In this document: positions 1-8,396 of the stretch, one piece after another
Numbering within the stretch: the stretch's first letter is position 1
Layout: the number at the start of each line of letters is the position of its first letter
Source: Tropicimonas sediminicola
GTDB taxonomy: Bacteria; Pseudomonadota; Alphaproteobacteria; Rhodobacterales; Rhodobacteraceae
Direction of reading: 5' to 3'
Assembly (NCBI RefSeq): GCF_900188335.1
Contig: NZ_FZOY01000003.1
Span: 248,001 to 312,000, forward strand
Length of the DNA: 64,000 nucleotides
Notes under the pieces: generated by a model
The model's input: the letters and a program-made list of their open reading frames with translations, nothing else
Databases searched by the model: none
What the model was told of the DNA's origin: nothing
Position numbers and translations under genes: made by a program

Positions 1-360
1 TCGGCGGCCAAGGTGCTTTCGGACAACCGGATCGGCTCCGTCGTGGTTTCGGCGGACGGGCGCTCCTGCGTCGGGATCCTGTCGGAGCGCGACATCGTGC
101 GCGAACTGGGCAAGCGGGGGCCGGGCTGCATGGCCGACAAGGTCGAGGTTCTGATGACCGCCGTCATCGAGACCTGCGGGCTGGCCGATGACGCCGAGGA
201 GATCCTGACCCGGATGACCGACGGCCGCTTCCGCCACATGCCGGTGGTCAAGGACGGCGAGATGATCGGCATCATCTCCATCGGCGACGTGGTCAAGGCC
301 CGGCTGATGGAACTGGCGATGGAGAAGGACGCGCTGCAGGGGATGATCATGGGGCATTGA
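1..360 (+). CDS. CBS-domain pair protein (5' end outside window)
   Basis: The reading frame is open from the first base, so the N-terminus (probably some 20-30 residues) lies outside the window; the GTG at 13 is internal. The visible 119 residues make most of a tandem CBS (Bateman) module: a first CBS unit around the IGSVVV...GILSERDIV stretch and a second around HMPVVKDGEMIGIISIGDVVK. CBS pairs bind adenine nucleotides and usually regulate a partner. This is a stand-alone short CBS protein, a type common in alphaproteobacteria; its partner is unknown. No gene follows closely (168 bp to coaD). Confidence 0.85.
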   Translation, partial: SAAKVLSDNRIGSVVVSADGRSCVGILSERDIVRELGKRGPGCMADKVEVLMTAVIETCGLADDAEEILTRMTDGRFRHMPVVKDGEMIGIISIGDVVKARLMELAMEKDALQGMIMGH

Positions 361-527
361 GCCCCCGCGCTCGCCACGTCGCGGCCGGAGGGGTGCGCCC
401 AGATGGCCGTGGATCGCTGCGCTGCGGAATGTTAAGCGTGCATGACAGATCAGTTGGTGGTCCTGCGGCGTGTCTCGGGGAGGCGGGTGCGTTGGGACGC
501 GCCGGAGCCTAACAGGGAGCCACCACC

Positions 528-1028
528 ATGCGCATCGGGCTGTACCCCGGGACCTTCGACCCGGTCACCCTCGGCCATCTGGACATCATCCGCCGGGCCA
601 CGGTGCTGGTCGACCGGCTGGTGATCGGGATCGCGATCAACCGCGACAAGGGTCCGCTCTTCGACCTCGAGCAGCGCGTCGAGATGATCGAGGCGGAATG
701 CGTCAAGATCTCGGCGGAGACCGGCTGCGAGATCGTTGCGCATCCGTTCGAGAACCTGCTGATCGACTGCGCCCGGGACGTCGGCGCCGGCATCATCATC
801 CGCGGCCTGCGCGCGGTGGCGGATTTCGAGTACGAATTCCAGATGGTCGGCATGAACCGGCGACTCGACGCCTCGGTCGAGACGGTGTTCCTGATGGCGG
901 AGGCACAGCACCAGGCGATCGCCTCCAAGCTGGTCAAGGAGATCGCGCGGCTGGGGGGCAATGTCTCGCAGTTCGTGACCCCGCCGGTGCGTCTGGCGCT
1001 GCAGGAAAAGCTCGGCTCCGACTGCTGA
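528..1028 (+). CDS. coaD: pantetheine-phosphate adenylyltransferase CoaD
   Basis: Cytoplasmic enzyme of coenzyme A synthesis: it transfers AMP from ATP to 4'-phosphopantetheine to give dephospho-CoA. The 166-residue length is normal. Visible family marks are the nucleotidyltransferase motif PGTFDPVTLGH (residues 7-17, with the TxGH catalytic element), the central IIRGLRAVADFEYE segment, and the C-terminal IASKLVKE motif that corresponds to the ISSSxVKE signature. The ATG at 528 follows a GGGAG-like ribosome site. It ends 13 bp from a convergent 46-codon gene. Identification is secure. Confidence 0.97.
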   Translation: MRIGLYPGTFDPVTLGHLDIIRRATVLVDRLVIGIAINRDKGPLFDLEQRVEMIEAECVKISAETGCEIVAHPFENLLIDCARDVGAGIIIRGLRAVADFEYEFQMVGMNRRLDASVETVFLMAEAQHQAIASKLVKEIARLGGNVSQFVTPPVRLALQEKLGSDC

Positions 1029-1040
1029 GGGCGGCGGCGC

Positions 1041-1181
1041 TCAGCGCCAGAAGGCCAGCCATTCCACCGCATCGATGAACTTGCGGCCAAGGAAGATGTG
1101 CAGGTTCCACTCGAAAGCCGCATTGGCGCCGATGGCGAAGGCGAGCAGCAGGGCGAGGAACATCCAGGATCGGGTCGACAT
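1041..1181 (-). CDS. 46-residue hydrophobic small protein
   Basis: A 46-codon reading frame runs leftwards from the ATG at 1179-1181 to TGA at 1041-1043. The product starts MSTRSWMFLALLLAFAIGANA, a strong membrane segment or signal-like helix (residues about 6-22), followed by a charged/aromatic tail rich in Trp, Phe and His. It fits neatly between coaD (convergent, 13 bp) and the DUF808 gene. I do not recognise a family and assign no function. The ribosome site is weak, so the call rests on the coherent hydropathy pattern and position. It could also be a non-coding shadow. Confidence 0.5.
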   Translation of the reverse strand: MSTRSWMFLALLLAFAIGANAAFEWNLHIFLGRKFIDAVEWLAFWR

Positions 1182-1319
1182 GGGCAGAGGGTCCGGCGAA
1201 ACACTTGCAATTTCTCTAATGGCTTGCGGCGGTGGCGACAATCGCCGGCCCTTTGCCTTGGCGCGGCGCAGGCGGGGCGTTAGGGTCCGCTGCAAGGAAC
1301 GGGAACGCGCGAGGCGACG

Positions 1320-2333
1320 ATGAGCGGATTGCTGGCACTTCTGGACGACGTGGCCGCGCTGGCCAAGGTGGCGGCGACCTCGATCGACGACGTGGCGAGC
1401 CAGGCGGTCAAGACCACGGCCAAGGTCGCGGGCGGGGTGATCGACGACGCGGCCAAGGCGGGCGCCAAGGCGGCGGGCGCGGTGATCGACGACGCGGCGG
1501 TGACGCCGAAATACACCATGGGATTCCCGGCGGCGCGCGAGCTGCCGATCGTCGGGAGGATCGCCTGGGGCTCGATCCGCAACAAGCTGCTGGTGCTGCT
1601 GCCGGCGGCGCTGGTCCTGAGCAACTTCGCGCCCTGGCTCATCGTGCCGCTGCTGATGCTGGGCGGGGGCTACCTGTGTTTCGAGGGCGCCGAGAAGATC
1701 CTGCACGCGCTGATGCCGCACAGGGAGCACGACACCCACGGCGACACCCCCGAAGATCCCACGCACCTGGAGGAAAGCCGGGTCGCGGGCGCGATCAAGA
1801 CCGATTTCATCCTCTCGGCGGAGATCATGACGATCGCGCTCTCGGCGATCCCGGAATCGGGATTCTGGACCGAGGCGCTGACGCTGGCGCTGGTGGCGGT
1901 CGGCATCACGGTGTTGGTCTACGGCTCTGTGGCGCTGATCGTGAAGGCCGACGATATCGGACTGCTGATGGCCCAGCGGGGACGGCTCGGCCTGACCCGG
2001 GCGATCGGGCGCGGCATCGTGCGCGGCATGCCGACCTTCATGTCGATCCTGACGACCGTCGGCACGGCGGCGATGCTCTGGGTCGGCGGCAGCATCGTGA
2101 TCCACGGGATGGAAGAGCTGCACCTTGGCGCCGAGGTCGGCCACTGGATCCACGACGTGGCCCATGCGGCGGGGCACATGGTGCCGGAAGACTGGTCCGG
2201 GGCGACGATCTGGTTCGTGACGGCGTTCCTCGACGGCATCTTCGGTCTCTTCGTGGGATTGCTGCTGGTACCGGTGGCCACGCGGGTGCTCATTCCGCTG
2301 GCCGGGATGTTCCGTGGCAAGGATCCTGCCTGA
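1320..2333 (+). CDS. DUF808 family inner-membrane protein (YedI-like)
   Basis: A 337-residue protein of the DUF808/YedI family, whose function is not established. The N-terminal half has the family hallmark of repeated VIDDAA/ASIDDVA segments (residues about 20-65), giving an Ala/Asp-rich helix, followed by the KYTMGFPAARELPI block and GSIRNKL. Several membrane segments follow (about residues 88-115, 165-205, 235-260, 300-325). The length matches the family (about 300-340). The ATG at 1320 was chosen because the family begins MSGLLALLDD. A two-hairpin repeat begins 28 bp after the stop. Confidence 0.9.
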   Translation: MSGLLALLDDVAALAKVAATSIDDVASQAVKTTAKVAGGVIDDAAKAGAKAAGAVIDDAAVTPKYTMGFPAARELPIVGRIAWGSIRNKLLVLLPAALVLSNFAPWLIVPLLMLGGGYLCFEGAEKILHALMPHREHDTHGDTPEDPTHLEESRVAGAIKTDFILSAEIMTIALSAIPESGFWTEALTLALVAVGITVLVYGSVALIVKADDIGLLMAQRGRLGLTRAIGRGIVRGMPTFMSILTTVGTAAMLWVGGSIVIHGMEELHLGAEVGHWIHDVAHAAGHMVPEDWSGATIWFVTAFLDGIFGLFVGLLLVPVATRVLIPLAGMFRGKDPA

Positions 2334-2360
2334 CGCGACCGGCACGCCCGGCCCCGGGGA

Positions 2361-2434
2361 GCTCCCGCCCGGTCGCGCCGCATCGTGGATGCGGCCTCCC
2401 GGTTGGGCGTGGCGCGCGGCTTGCGCCGCGCGGG
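2361..2434 (-). repeat. two-hairpin dispersed repeat, copy 1 (RPT-A1)
   Basis: First of five copies of the same intergenic element. Read on the minus strand it has a hairpin (GCGCGGC/GCCGCGC, loop 2421-2424), the core GCCCAAC (2402-2408), a second hairpin with an 8-bp stem (2377-2384 with 2388-2395, loop 2385-2387) and the tail GGGCGGGAGC (2361-2370). It lies 28 bp after the DUF808 stop codon, between that gene and the convergent small membrane-protein gene. Hairpin sequences differ between copies while the pairing is kept, which indicates a conserved structure. See the matching finding. Confidence 0.8.
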
Positions 2435-2444
2435 GCCCGGAGAG

Positions 2445-2693
2445 TCACCGGCTCGCCATGCCGAACAGCATGGAGCCGAGCGCGACGAGATGGATCAGGA
2501 TAATCGCCTTATCGTTCCAGAGCAGGCCCACGATCAGCCAGCCGAGCACGCCGACCAGGAACAGGTACAGGTTCCACGGCGTCCAGCCGAAGCCGGTTCC
2601 GGCGTAGCCGAGGATCTTGATGATCGAGGCCACCCACTTCACGACGAAGACGGTCCGGCTGCGTGCGGCGATATCGGTTGCCTCAGACGCCAC
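2445..2693 (-). CDS. small integral membrane protein, 82 residues
   Basis: The product has a short polar N-terminus and two to three hydrophobic segments: residues about 14-32 (VVKWVASIIKILGYAGTGF), 42-60 (LYLFLVGVLGWLIVGLLW) and 63-80. A WNLYLFL...GWLIVGLLWND block resembles small Rhodobacteraceae proteins grouped, as far as I remember, under DUF6552; that label is tentative. Its start overlaps the 3' end of the upstream SDR gene by 11 bp on the same strand, so the two are probably co-transcribed. Function unknown. Confidence 0.75.
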   Translation of the reverse strand: MASEATDIAARSRTVFVVKWVASIIKILGYAGTGFGWTPWNLYLFLVGVLGWLIVGLLWNDKAIILIHLVALGSMLFGMASR

Positions 2694-3387
2694 GGGTCAG
2701 CCCCCCGTCGATCCGCCAGTTCTGCCCTGTGACATAGGCACCGTCCTCCGAGGCGAGCCATCCGATCAGCGAGGCCACCTCGTCTTCCTTGCCATAGCGG
2801 CCCATCGGGATGCGCGCACGGCGTTCCCCGGTTTCGGGCAGGCTGTCGATGAAGCCCGGCAGGACGTTGTTCATGCGGATGTTCCGGGGCGCATACCTGT
2901 CGGCATAGAGCTTGGCGAAGCTGGCGAGACCGGCGCGGAAGATGCCCGAGGTCGGAAACAGCGGGTCGGGCTCGACGGCCGCGAAGGTCGAGATGTTGAT
3001 GATCGCGCCACCGCCCTGGGCCTCCATGATCGGCGTGACGAGGCGGGTCGGGCGGATCACGTTCAGAAGGTAGACATCCAGCCCCGCATGCCATTCCGCG
3101 TCCGTGATCGCGAGGACGTCCCCGTTGGGACCGTGACCCGCCGAGTTCACCAGCACATCGACCCGCCCCCAGCAGTCCATCGCGCCGTCGACGAGGCGCG
3201 CAAGGTCCGCGACCGACTGGTTCGACCCCGTGACGCCGAGGCCGCAGAGATCCCGGGTGAGCGCCTCCGCCTTGCCGGAGGAGGACAGGACCCCGACCTT
3301 GAAGCCGTCGGCGGCGAGCCGTCTTGCAGCGGCCGCTCCCATGCCGCTGCCACCTGCGGTGACGAGGGCCACTTTTTCTATCGTCAT
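2683..3387 (-). CDS. SDR family oxidoreductase with altered catalytic pair
   Basis: A 234-residue short-chain dehydrogenase/reductase fold protein. It has the cofactor-binding glycine motif TAGGSGMG (residues 10-17), the NSAG element (81-84), Ser133 in NISTF, and a normal C-terminus ending in a DGG motif. The canonical YxxxK pair is absent: the aligned positions read Ser147 and Arg151 (SGIFR). It therefore belongs to a divergent subgroup or has lost activity. The ATG at 3385-3387 was chosen over one 54 bp upstream because a GGGAG ribosome site precedes it and homologues begin directly at the first beta strand. A LysR gene is divergent, 117 bp away, and may control it. Confidence 0.85.
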   Translation of the reverse strand: MTIEKVALVTAGGSGMGAAAARRLAADGFKVGVLSSSGKAEALTRDLCGLGVTGSNQSVADLARLVDGAMDCWGRVDVLVNSAGHGPNGDVLAITDAEWHAGLDVYLLNVIRPTRLVTPIMEAQGGGAIINISTFAAVEPDPLFPTSGIFRAGLASFAKLYADRYAPRNIRMNNVLPGFIDSLPETGERRARIPMGRYGKEDEVASLIGWLASEDGAYVTGQNWRIDGGLTRGV

Positions 3388-3504
3388 GATCTTGCGCTCC
3401 CTGAGGGCGGCAGTCGGTCTGTCTTTCGTATCGTTCGGCAATTAGGCCGTATAGAATGCCCGGACCAGCCAGATCGGTTGCTGCGTGGGTGTAGGAAATC
3501 TATC

Positions 3505-4392
3505 GTGACAGACAGGATCGACCTGCCGCCGCTGAATGGCCTTCGCGCCTTCGCAGCCGCGGGCAGACATCTGACCTTTCGCGCGGCGGCGGAGGAGCTG
3601 GGTGTGACCCAGGGGGCCGTGGCGCAGCAGGTGCGCGGCCTCGAGGCACATCTTGGCCTGCGCCTGTTCCTGAGGGAGCCGCGCGGTCTGGCGTTCACCG
3701 AGGAGGGGCGCGCCTACCACGCGGCGGTCTCCCGTGCTTTCGCTCAGCTCTCGGAGGCGACCGGAGCGCTCCGGGCCGCGCCCTCGCGTGTGACCATCAG
3801 CGTGACCCCGACCTTCGCGTCGAAATGGCTCATCCCCCGGCTCGCGGAGTTCACGGCGGCACATCCCGGGATCGACCTTCGCATCACGGCGACGGAGCGC
3901 GTCGCGAGCTTCCATGCCGACGGGATCGACCTGGCGGTGCGGCAGGGCCGGCCGCCGTTCGGCGCGAGCCTGCGCGCCGACCTGCTGTTCCCGCAGGAGG
4001 TCATCGCGGTCTGCTCGCCCGGCCTCGTGGCCGATGAGCGCCTCCCGCTCGATGCAGCGACCCTGTCGCGCCTGACGCTGCTGCACGACACGCACGATCT
4101 CTGGCCCAGGTTCATCGTGGCGGCTTTCGGGCGGGAGACCGACCCGCCGCGCGGCCTGCGGTTCAACCAGACGACACTGAGCCTCGACGCGGCCCTCGCC
4201 GGTCAGGGGATCGCCCTCGCCAGCCGTCTCCTGGTTCAGCGGGACCTGGACGCCGGCCGCCTTGTGCAGCCGGTTGACGGGGCGCTTGAGGGAGGGCTGG
4301 ACTTCCACCTCCTGGCGCCGCGCCAGGGGGCGTCCGGCGCGTCCTTGCATGTGCGGGAGTGGTTGCTCGGCATGAGGAGCAAGGAAGCCTGA
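3505..4392 (+). CDS. LysR family transcriptional regulator (GcvA-like)
   Basis: A 295-residue LysR-type regulator. The N-terminal winged helix-turn-helix (residues about 5-65) reads LNGLRAFAAAGRHLTFRAAAEELGVTQGAVAQQVRGLE, close to the GcvA/AmpR branch. The rest is a periplasmic-binding-protein-like effector domain. The GTG at 3505 has an AGGAAA ribosome site and places the helix at the usual distance from the start. It is divergent from the SDR gene with a shared 117-bp promoter region, the usual arrangement for a regulator of its neighbour. The effector is unknown. Confidence 0.92.
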   Translation: MTDRIDLPPLNGLRAFAAAGRHLTFRAAAEELGVTQGAVAQQVRGLEAHLGLRLFLREPRGLAFTEEGRAYHAAVSRAFAQLSEATGALRAAPSRVTISVTPTFASKWLIPRLAEFTAAHPGIDLRITATERVASFHADGIDLAVRQGRPPFGASLRADLLFPQEVIAVCSPGLVADERLPLDAATLSRLTLLHDTHDLWPRFIVAAFGRETDPPRGLRFNQTTLSLDAALAGQGIALASRLLVQRDLDAGRLVQPVDGALEGGLDFHLLAPRQGASGASLHVREWLLGMRSKEA

Positions 4393-4508
4393 CGCTCCCT
4401 GGGGAGAGCCGTTCGCGGACGCCCTGCCTGCATGGCCGCCGCGCCTCTCCGCCGTAAACGCGTCTCTCGCGGGATAGCTCCGCCACGACAATCCGGCGGG
4501 ACGCTCTT

Positions 4509-4527
4509 CTTCTTGGCTCAAATACCC
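4509..4527 (+). repeat. CTTCTTGGC-type dispersed motif, copy 1 (RPT-B1)
   Basis: The 19-bp word CTTCTTGGCTCAAATACCC is one of six near-identical intergenic copies in the window. It lies 117 bp after the LysR stop codon. Function unknown; see the finding on this motif. Confidence 0.7.
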
Positions 4528-4692
4528 AATGGCCTGACGGCGGGCGTGTCGCGCGTTGCGAGGAGCCGACGACGACCGGAGCCGGGATTGCCGCCTCGCC
4601 AAGATCAGGCGCTGGTGGTCAGTTCCCTGACGGCGCAGGCATCAAGACCAGCGCGGCCTTCCGGCAAGCTGTCAGGGGGAGCCATCAACGAC

Positions 4693-4769
4693 GCACGCGG
4701 CCCGAGGGGCCGCGTGCCCGGCCCAACCGGGCCGGTGACATCTTCGATGTCGCCGGGCCGGGCGGGAGC
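4693..4769 (+). repeat. two-hairpin dispersed repeat, copy 3 (RPT-A3)
   Basis: Hairpin 1 has an 11-bp perfect stem (4693-4703 with 4707-4717, loop GAG). The core GCCCAAC is at 4721-4727. Hairpin 2 has a 9-bp stem with one G-U pair (4734-4742 with 4746-4754, loop TTC), and the tail GGGCGGGAGC is at 4760-4769. Seen from tkt, whose stop is 25 bp away, the element starts with GCTCCCGCCC, the same relative orientation as the copies after the DUF808, zapA and lexA genes. Confidence 0.8.
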
Positions 4770-4793
4770 GCACCGGCCGCGGCGGGGGAGCGC

Positions 4794-6809
4794 TCAGAGC
4801 AGGGACTTGACCTTTTCGGCGGTCGCCGCGGCGGTGATGCCGAAATGCTCGAAGAGTTCGCCGGCCGGCGCCGAGGCGCCGAAGCTGTCCATGCCGATGA
4901 AGCCGGCCTTCGCCTCGCGGCCGCGCTCGCCGCAGAGCCAGCGGTCCCAGCCCTGCTGCACGCCGGCCTCGATCCCGACACGCACCGCGCCGCTCGGCAG
5001 CACCTTGCGGCGGTACTTCTCGTCGGCCCGGGCGAAGAGCTCCATGCAGGGCATGGAGACGACGCGGGTGCCGATGCCCTCGGCCTCGAGCAGGTCGCGC
5101 GCGGCCATCGCCACGGCGACCTCGGAGCCGGTGGCCATCAGCACCGCCTGGCGCTTGGCTTCGGCCTCGGCCAGCACGTAGGCGCCGCCGGCGGTGAGGT
5201 TGGCGGGCTTCGCAACCTTGCGCAGGGTGGGCAGGCCCTGGCGGGAGAGCGCCAGCACCGAGGGGGTGCCGGTCTGCTGCAGCGCCAGTTCCCAGGCCTC
5301 GGCGGTCTCCACCGCGTCGGCCGGGCGGAAGACCAGCGTGTTGGGCGTGGCGCGCAGCATGGCAAGGTGCTCGACCGGCTGGTGGGTCGGGCCGTCCTCG
5401 CCGAGGCCGATGCTGTCATGGGTCATCACGTAGACCACCGGCACGCCCATCAGCGCGGAGAGGCGCATGGAGGGGCGGGCATAGTCGGTGAAGCACATGA
5501 AGGTGCCGCCGTAGGGCCGCACGCCGCCATGCAGGGCGATGCCGTTCATCGCCGCCGCCATGCCGTGCTCGCGCACGCCGTAGTGGATGTAGCGGCCCTT
5601 GCGGTTGCCGGGCTCGAACACCGTCATCTCCTTCGACTTGGTGTTGTTGGAGCCGGTGAGGTCGGCCGAGCCGCCGAGGGTTTCGGTGAGGATCGGGTTG
5701 ATGACGTTGAGCGCCATCTCGGAGGCCGAGCGGGTCGCCACCTTGGGGGCGTCGGCCACCAGCTGCGCCCGGTAGTCGCGCAGCGCCTTGGCGAGTTTTT
5801 TCGGCAGCTCGCCGGACTGGGCGCGGGCAAACTCGGCGCGCTTGCGGTCGGAGAGGGCGGCGAGGCGCGCGTCCCACTCGGCGCGGTCGGCCGCGCCGCG
5901 AGCGCCGATGGCCTCCCAGGCCGACTTGATCCCGGCCGGGATCTCGAACGGGCCGTGCTCCCAGCCATAGGCGGCGCGGGTGTCGGCGATGAGCTGCGCG
6001 TCGGTCAGCGCGCCGTGGCCCTTGGAGGTGTCCTGGGCGGAGGAGCCGAGGGCGATATGGGTCTTGCAGGCGATCATCGTCGGTCGATCCGAGGACTTGG
6101 CCGCGGTCAGCGCTGCGTCGATCGCCTCGGGGTCGTGGCCGTCGCATTCCAGCACGTTCCAGCCGGAGGCCTGGAAGCGCATCTTCTGGTCGGTGATGTC
6201 GGCCAGCGCGACCTTGCCGTCGATGGTGATGCCGTTGTCATCCCACAGCACGATCAGGCGCGAGAGCTGCTGGCGGCCGGCCAGCGCGATCGCCTCCTGG
6301 CTCACGCCCTCCATCAGGCAGCCGTCGCCGGCGATGCAGTAGGTGTAGTGGTCGACGATCTTCGGGCCCCAGGTGGCGCGCAGGTGCTCCTCGGCGATGG
6401 CGAAGCCGACCGCGTTGGCGATGCCCTGGCCGAGCGGGCCGGTCGTCGTCTCGACGCCCATGGCGTGGCCGTATTCGGGGTGGCCGGCGGTGATCGAGCC
6501 GAGCTGGCGGAAGTCCTTGAGCTGCTCGAGCGTCATGTCGGGCGAGCCGGTCAGGTGCAGCAGCGAATAGAGCAGCATCGAGCCGTGGCCGGCGGAGAGG
6601 ATGAAGCGGTCGCGGTCGGGCCAGCCGGGATTGGCGGCGTCGAACTTCAGGTGCTTCTCGAACAGCACCGTGGCGACGTCGGCCATGCCCATCGGCATCC
6701 CGGAGTGGCCGGAGTTCGCGGCGGCCACGGCGTCCAGCGTCAGCACGCGGATCGCGCAGGCCTTCTGCCAATGGTCGGGATGGGCATCTTTCAGAGCTGC
6801 AATATCCAT
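4794..6809 (-). CDS. tkt: transketolase
   Basis: Thiamine-diphosphate enzyme of the pentose phosphate (and Calvin-type) sugar rearrangements, moving two-carbon ketol units between sugar phosphates in the cytoplasm. At 671 residues it is full length. Visible marks are [11 protein letters not shown] (33-43), the TPP/metal-binding motif starting GDGCLMEG (161-168), the transition-state histidine region GHGSM, and a transketolase-type central domain with EDGPTHQP. A single ATG at 6807-6809 has an AAGGA ribosome site. It is divergent from the coiled-coil/zapA pair, a common neighbourhood in alphaproteobacteria. Confidence 0.97.
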   Translation of the reverse strand: MDIAALKDAHPDHWQKACAIRVLTLDAVAAANSGHSGMPMGMADVATVLFEKHLKFDAANPGWPDRDRFILSAGHGSMLLYSLLHLTGSPDMTLEQLKDFRQLGSITAGHPEYGHAMGVETTTGPLGQGIANAVGFAIAEEHLRATWGPKIVDHYTYCIAGDGCLMEGVSQEAIALAGRQQLSRLIVLWDDNGITIDGKVALADITDQKMRFQASGWNVLECDGHDPEAIDAALTAAKSSDRPTMIACKTHIALGSSAQDTSKGHGALTDAQLIADTRAAYGWEHGPFEIPAGIKSAWEAIGARGAADRAEWDARLAALSDRKRAEFARAQSGELPKKLAKALRDYRAQLVADAPKVATRSASEMALNVINPILTETLGGSADLTGSNNTKSKEMTVFEPGNRKGRYIHYGVREHGMAAAMNGIALHGGVRPYGGTFMCFTDYARPSMRLSALMGVPVVYVMTHDSIGLGEDGPTHQPVEHLAMLRATPNTLVFRPADAVETAEAWELALQQTGTPSVLALSRQGLPTLRKVAKPANLTAGGAYVLAEAEAKRQAVLMATGSEVAVAMAARDLLEAEGIGTRVVSMPCMELFARADEKYRRKVLPSGAVRVGIEAGVQQGWDRWLCGERGREAKAGFIGMDSFGASAPAGELFEHFGITAAATAEKVKSLL

Positions 6810-6869
6810 GGCGAGATCCTTTCGTATGCGCCGCGGTCGCGCACGGGGCGCGACAGAAGGGGTTGGCGC

Positions 6870-6897
6870 GGTGTAGCAGGGGGAGCGGGCGGGTCAA
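6870..6897 (-). promoter_or_regulatory. candidate sigma-70 promoter of tkt
   Basis: On the minus strand upstream of tkt there is a TTGACC -35 (6892-6897) and a TACACC -10 (6870-6875) with a 16-bp spacer. This predicts a start near 6863 and a leader of roughly 50 nt. It was read by eye only, and the -10 match is modest. Confidence 0.4.
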
Positions 6898-7061
6898 GGC
6901 GGCTTGGCGCGCATGAAGAAGCCGCCCTAAGTACCTGACCACCAAGGGGGGCGCATTCCGCTGGCTTGTTGGTTAGTATTCATTCAATTGAGGGGAGGGC
7001 CGATTCGCTGCGGCTGCCGGACCCGCCCCTGAGACAAGAGCCGCGAAACGGGGAGATGAGC

Positions 7062-7478
7062 ATGAGCGAAATTGCCGATCTCGAGAGCCGGATCAGCGCC
7101 GCGATGGCGCGGATCGGACGTGCCGTCGAAGGGTACCAGGGCGGTGGCGGCGGCGCCTCGTCCGAGGAGCTGGACCACGCCCGCGGGGCCGCGGAGGCCG
7201 CCGAGGCCGAGGCGCGCAAGGCACAGGCCCGGGCGGAAGCCGCCGAAGCGGAGGTGGCGCGGCTGCGCCAGGCGCTCGAGGCGGAAACCACCGCCGGCGG
7301 GCAGCTGCGCGAGCGCGTCGGGTCGCTGAAGTCGATGAAGGACCGCCAGCAGGAACGGATCGTGGAACTGGAGGCCGAGCTCTCCGCGCTGGCGGGGCAG
7401 CGCTCGGCCGACCGCGAAGAGCTCGACGGCCTGATCTCGGCGCTTGAGCCGCTGGTGAAGGAGCAAAGCGATGCCTGA
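7062..7478 (+). CDS. coiled-coil protein encoded upstream of zapA
   Basis: A 138-residue protein that is almost entirely heptad-patterned: after a short head and a Gly-rich stretch (about residues 25-30), it continues as Ala/Glu/Arg-rich coiled coil to the end. It overlaps zapA by 8 bp, so the two are translationally coupled. By position and shape it may be a ZapB-like or other divisome-associated partner, but no signature proves this. The ATG at 7062 is preferred to the ATG at 7056 because a GGGGAG ribosome site sits 7 bp before it. Confidence 0.8.
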   Translation: MSEIADLESRISAAMARIGRAVEGYQGGGGGASSEELDHARGAAEAAEAEARKAQARAEAAEAEVARLRQALEAETTAGGQLRERVGSLKSMKDRQQERIVELEAELSALAGQRSADREELDGLISALEPLVKEQSDA

Positions 7479-7866
7479 AGTGCGGATTGTCGTGGGCGGC
7501 AAGGAATTCACCGTGGCCTGCCAGGAAGGCGAGGAGCCGTTCCTGCAATCCGCGGCGGCGATGCTGGACCGCGAGGCGCAGGGGCTGGTCAGCCAGATCG
7601 GCCGGATGCCGGACGCCCGGATGCTGCTGATGGCGGGGCTGATGCTCGCGGACCGCACGGCGGCCTACGAGGAAAAGGCAGCCGCCGCGGAGGAGAAGCT
7701 CGCCCGGCAGGAGCGCCTGATCGAGGAGATGAAGGCGATGCCCGCGCCCGAGCCCGAGCGCGTGGAAGTCGCGGTGATCCCGCCGATCGTCAGCGATACG
7801 CTGGCCGAGATCGCGGCCCGCGCCGAGGCGCTGGCGGCGCTGGCCGAGGAAAAGGCCGGACGCTGA
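7471..7866 (+). CDS. zapA: cell division protein ZapA
   Basis: Cytoplasmic protein that binds FtsZ and bundles its filaments at midcell. The product has 131 residues. The N-terminal ZapA domain (residues about 1-75) reads MPEVRIVVGGKEFTVAC and then a helical dimerisation segment with the RMLLMAGLMLADR block, followed by a coiled-coil tail. The tail is longer than in E. coli ZapA (109 residues), as is usual in this group. Its start overlaps the upstream coiled-coil gene by 8 bp. A two-hairpin repeat begins 15 bp after the stop. Confidence 0.9.
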   Translation: MPEVRIVVGGKEFTVACQEGEEPFLQSAAAMLDREAQGLVSQIGRMPDARMLLMAGLMLADRTAAYEEKAAAAEEKLARQERLIEEMKAMPAPEPERVEVAVIPPIVSDTLAEIAARAEALAALAEEKAGR

Positions 7867-8396
7867 CGGCGGGGCCGGGGGGCTCCCGCCCCTTGGCGAT
7901 GCCTTGCGGCATCTTCGCGGGTTGGGCGTGGCACGCTTCGCGTGCCGGTCCTGGCGGGACGGGCAAGGCGCGCGCCTGCGACGATTGGCGCAGGGCCGAC
8001 ACGGCCGCGATCGAGCGGTCCGCCTGCCGCGTACACGGCATCACCCCGGTATGACCGTCGATCTGTGCGTGGTGGCGGCCCGGCGCGGCCGTGATCTCTC
8101 CAGATTCGAATCCCGAAACAGGCGGGCCGCGATGTGTTGTGCCGAACGTTCTTTCGGGGAGGCCTGGCCGGTGGCGGGCGGCGTCGGAATGCAAGCGTGG
8201 CGTCCTGCGCTCAGAGAACCAGGCCCATTTGCCCTTCCACGCCTTCGATGACGATGGGCCCGAATGAAAATGCCGGCCTGAAGAGTGGCCGGCACGAACA
8301 TTCGTCGGGCGGCGGCTGCGTGGACCGCCGCTGCAAATCGCCGTTCGGCCCGGCGATGGCGCCCCGATGCGGTGCAGACCGCGCCGGGGTCGGCAA
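7867..8396. other. 530-bp intergenic region between zapA and grxD
   Basis: The first 80 bp contain two-hairpin repeat copy 2. The remaining stretch of about 450 bp (7947-8396) has no gene I can support on either strand, although it is unusually long for this dense region. In many proteobacteria the 6S RNA gene (ssrS) lies just downstream of zapA, so this is where it would be expected. I could not recognise 6S sequence or fold it by eye. Confidence 0.5.
7882..7946 (-). repeat. two-hairpin dispersed repeat, copy 2 (RPT-A2)
   Basis: On the minus strand: hairpin GGCACGC/GCGTGCC (7930-7936 with 7940-7946, loop of 3), core GCCCAAC (7921-7927), hairpin GATGCC/GGCATC (7898-7903 with 7908-7913) and a GGCGGGAGC tail (starting at 7882). 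It begins 15 bp after the zapA stop codon. The second hairpin has its two arms exchanged relative to the other copies (GATGCC first instead of CATC first), showing compensatory change. Confidence 0.8.

Larger units (their letters stand above)
4393..4793. other. 401-bp intergenic region holding two repeat elements
   Basis: The region lies between the LysR gene (+) and the 3' end of tkt (-). I see no convincing gene. It holds one copy of the CTTCTTGGC motif (4509-4527) and one copy of the two-hairpin repeat (4693-4769) whose GCTCCCGCCC end faces tkt, 25 bp from the tkt stop. The strongest hairpin (4693-4717, 11-bp perfect stem, 3-nt loop) could help terminate transcription from either side. The stretch 4530-4690 shows nothing recognisable. 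Confidence 0.6.

Noticed and set aside
8095-8125. A tRNA-like T-loop word (TTCGAATC) in the zapA-grxD gap.
   Set aside because: The flanking 5-bp T-stem does not pair and no acceptor, D or anticodon arm could be built.
7867-8396. 6S RNA (ssrS) downstream of zapA.
   Set aside because: Only position supports it; no recognisable 6S sequence or long bubble-stem was found by eye, so it is recorded as a question and not as a feature.
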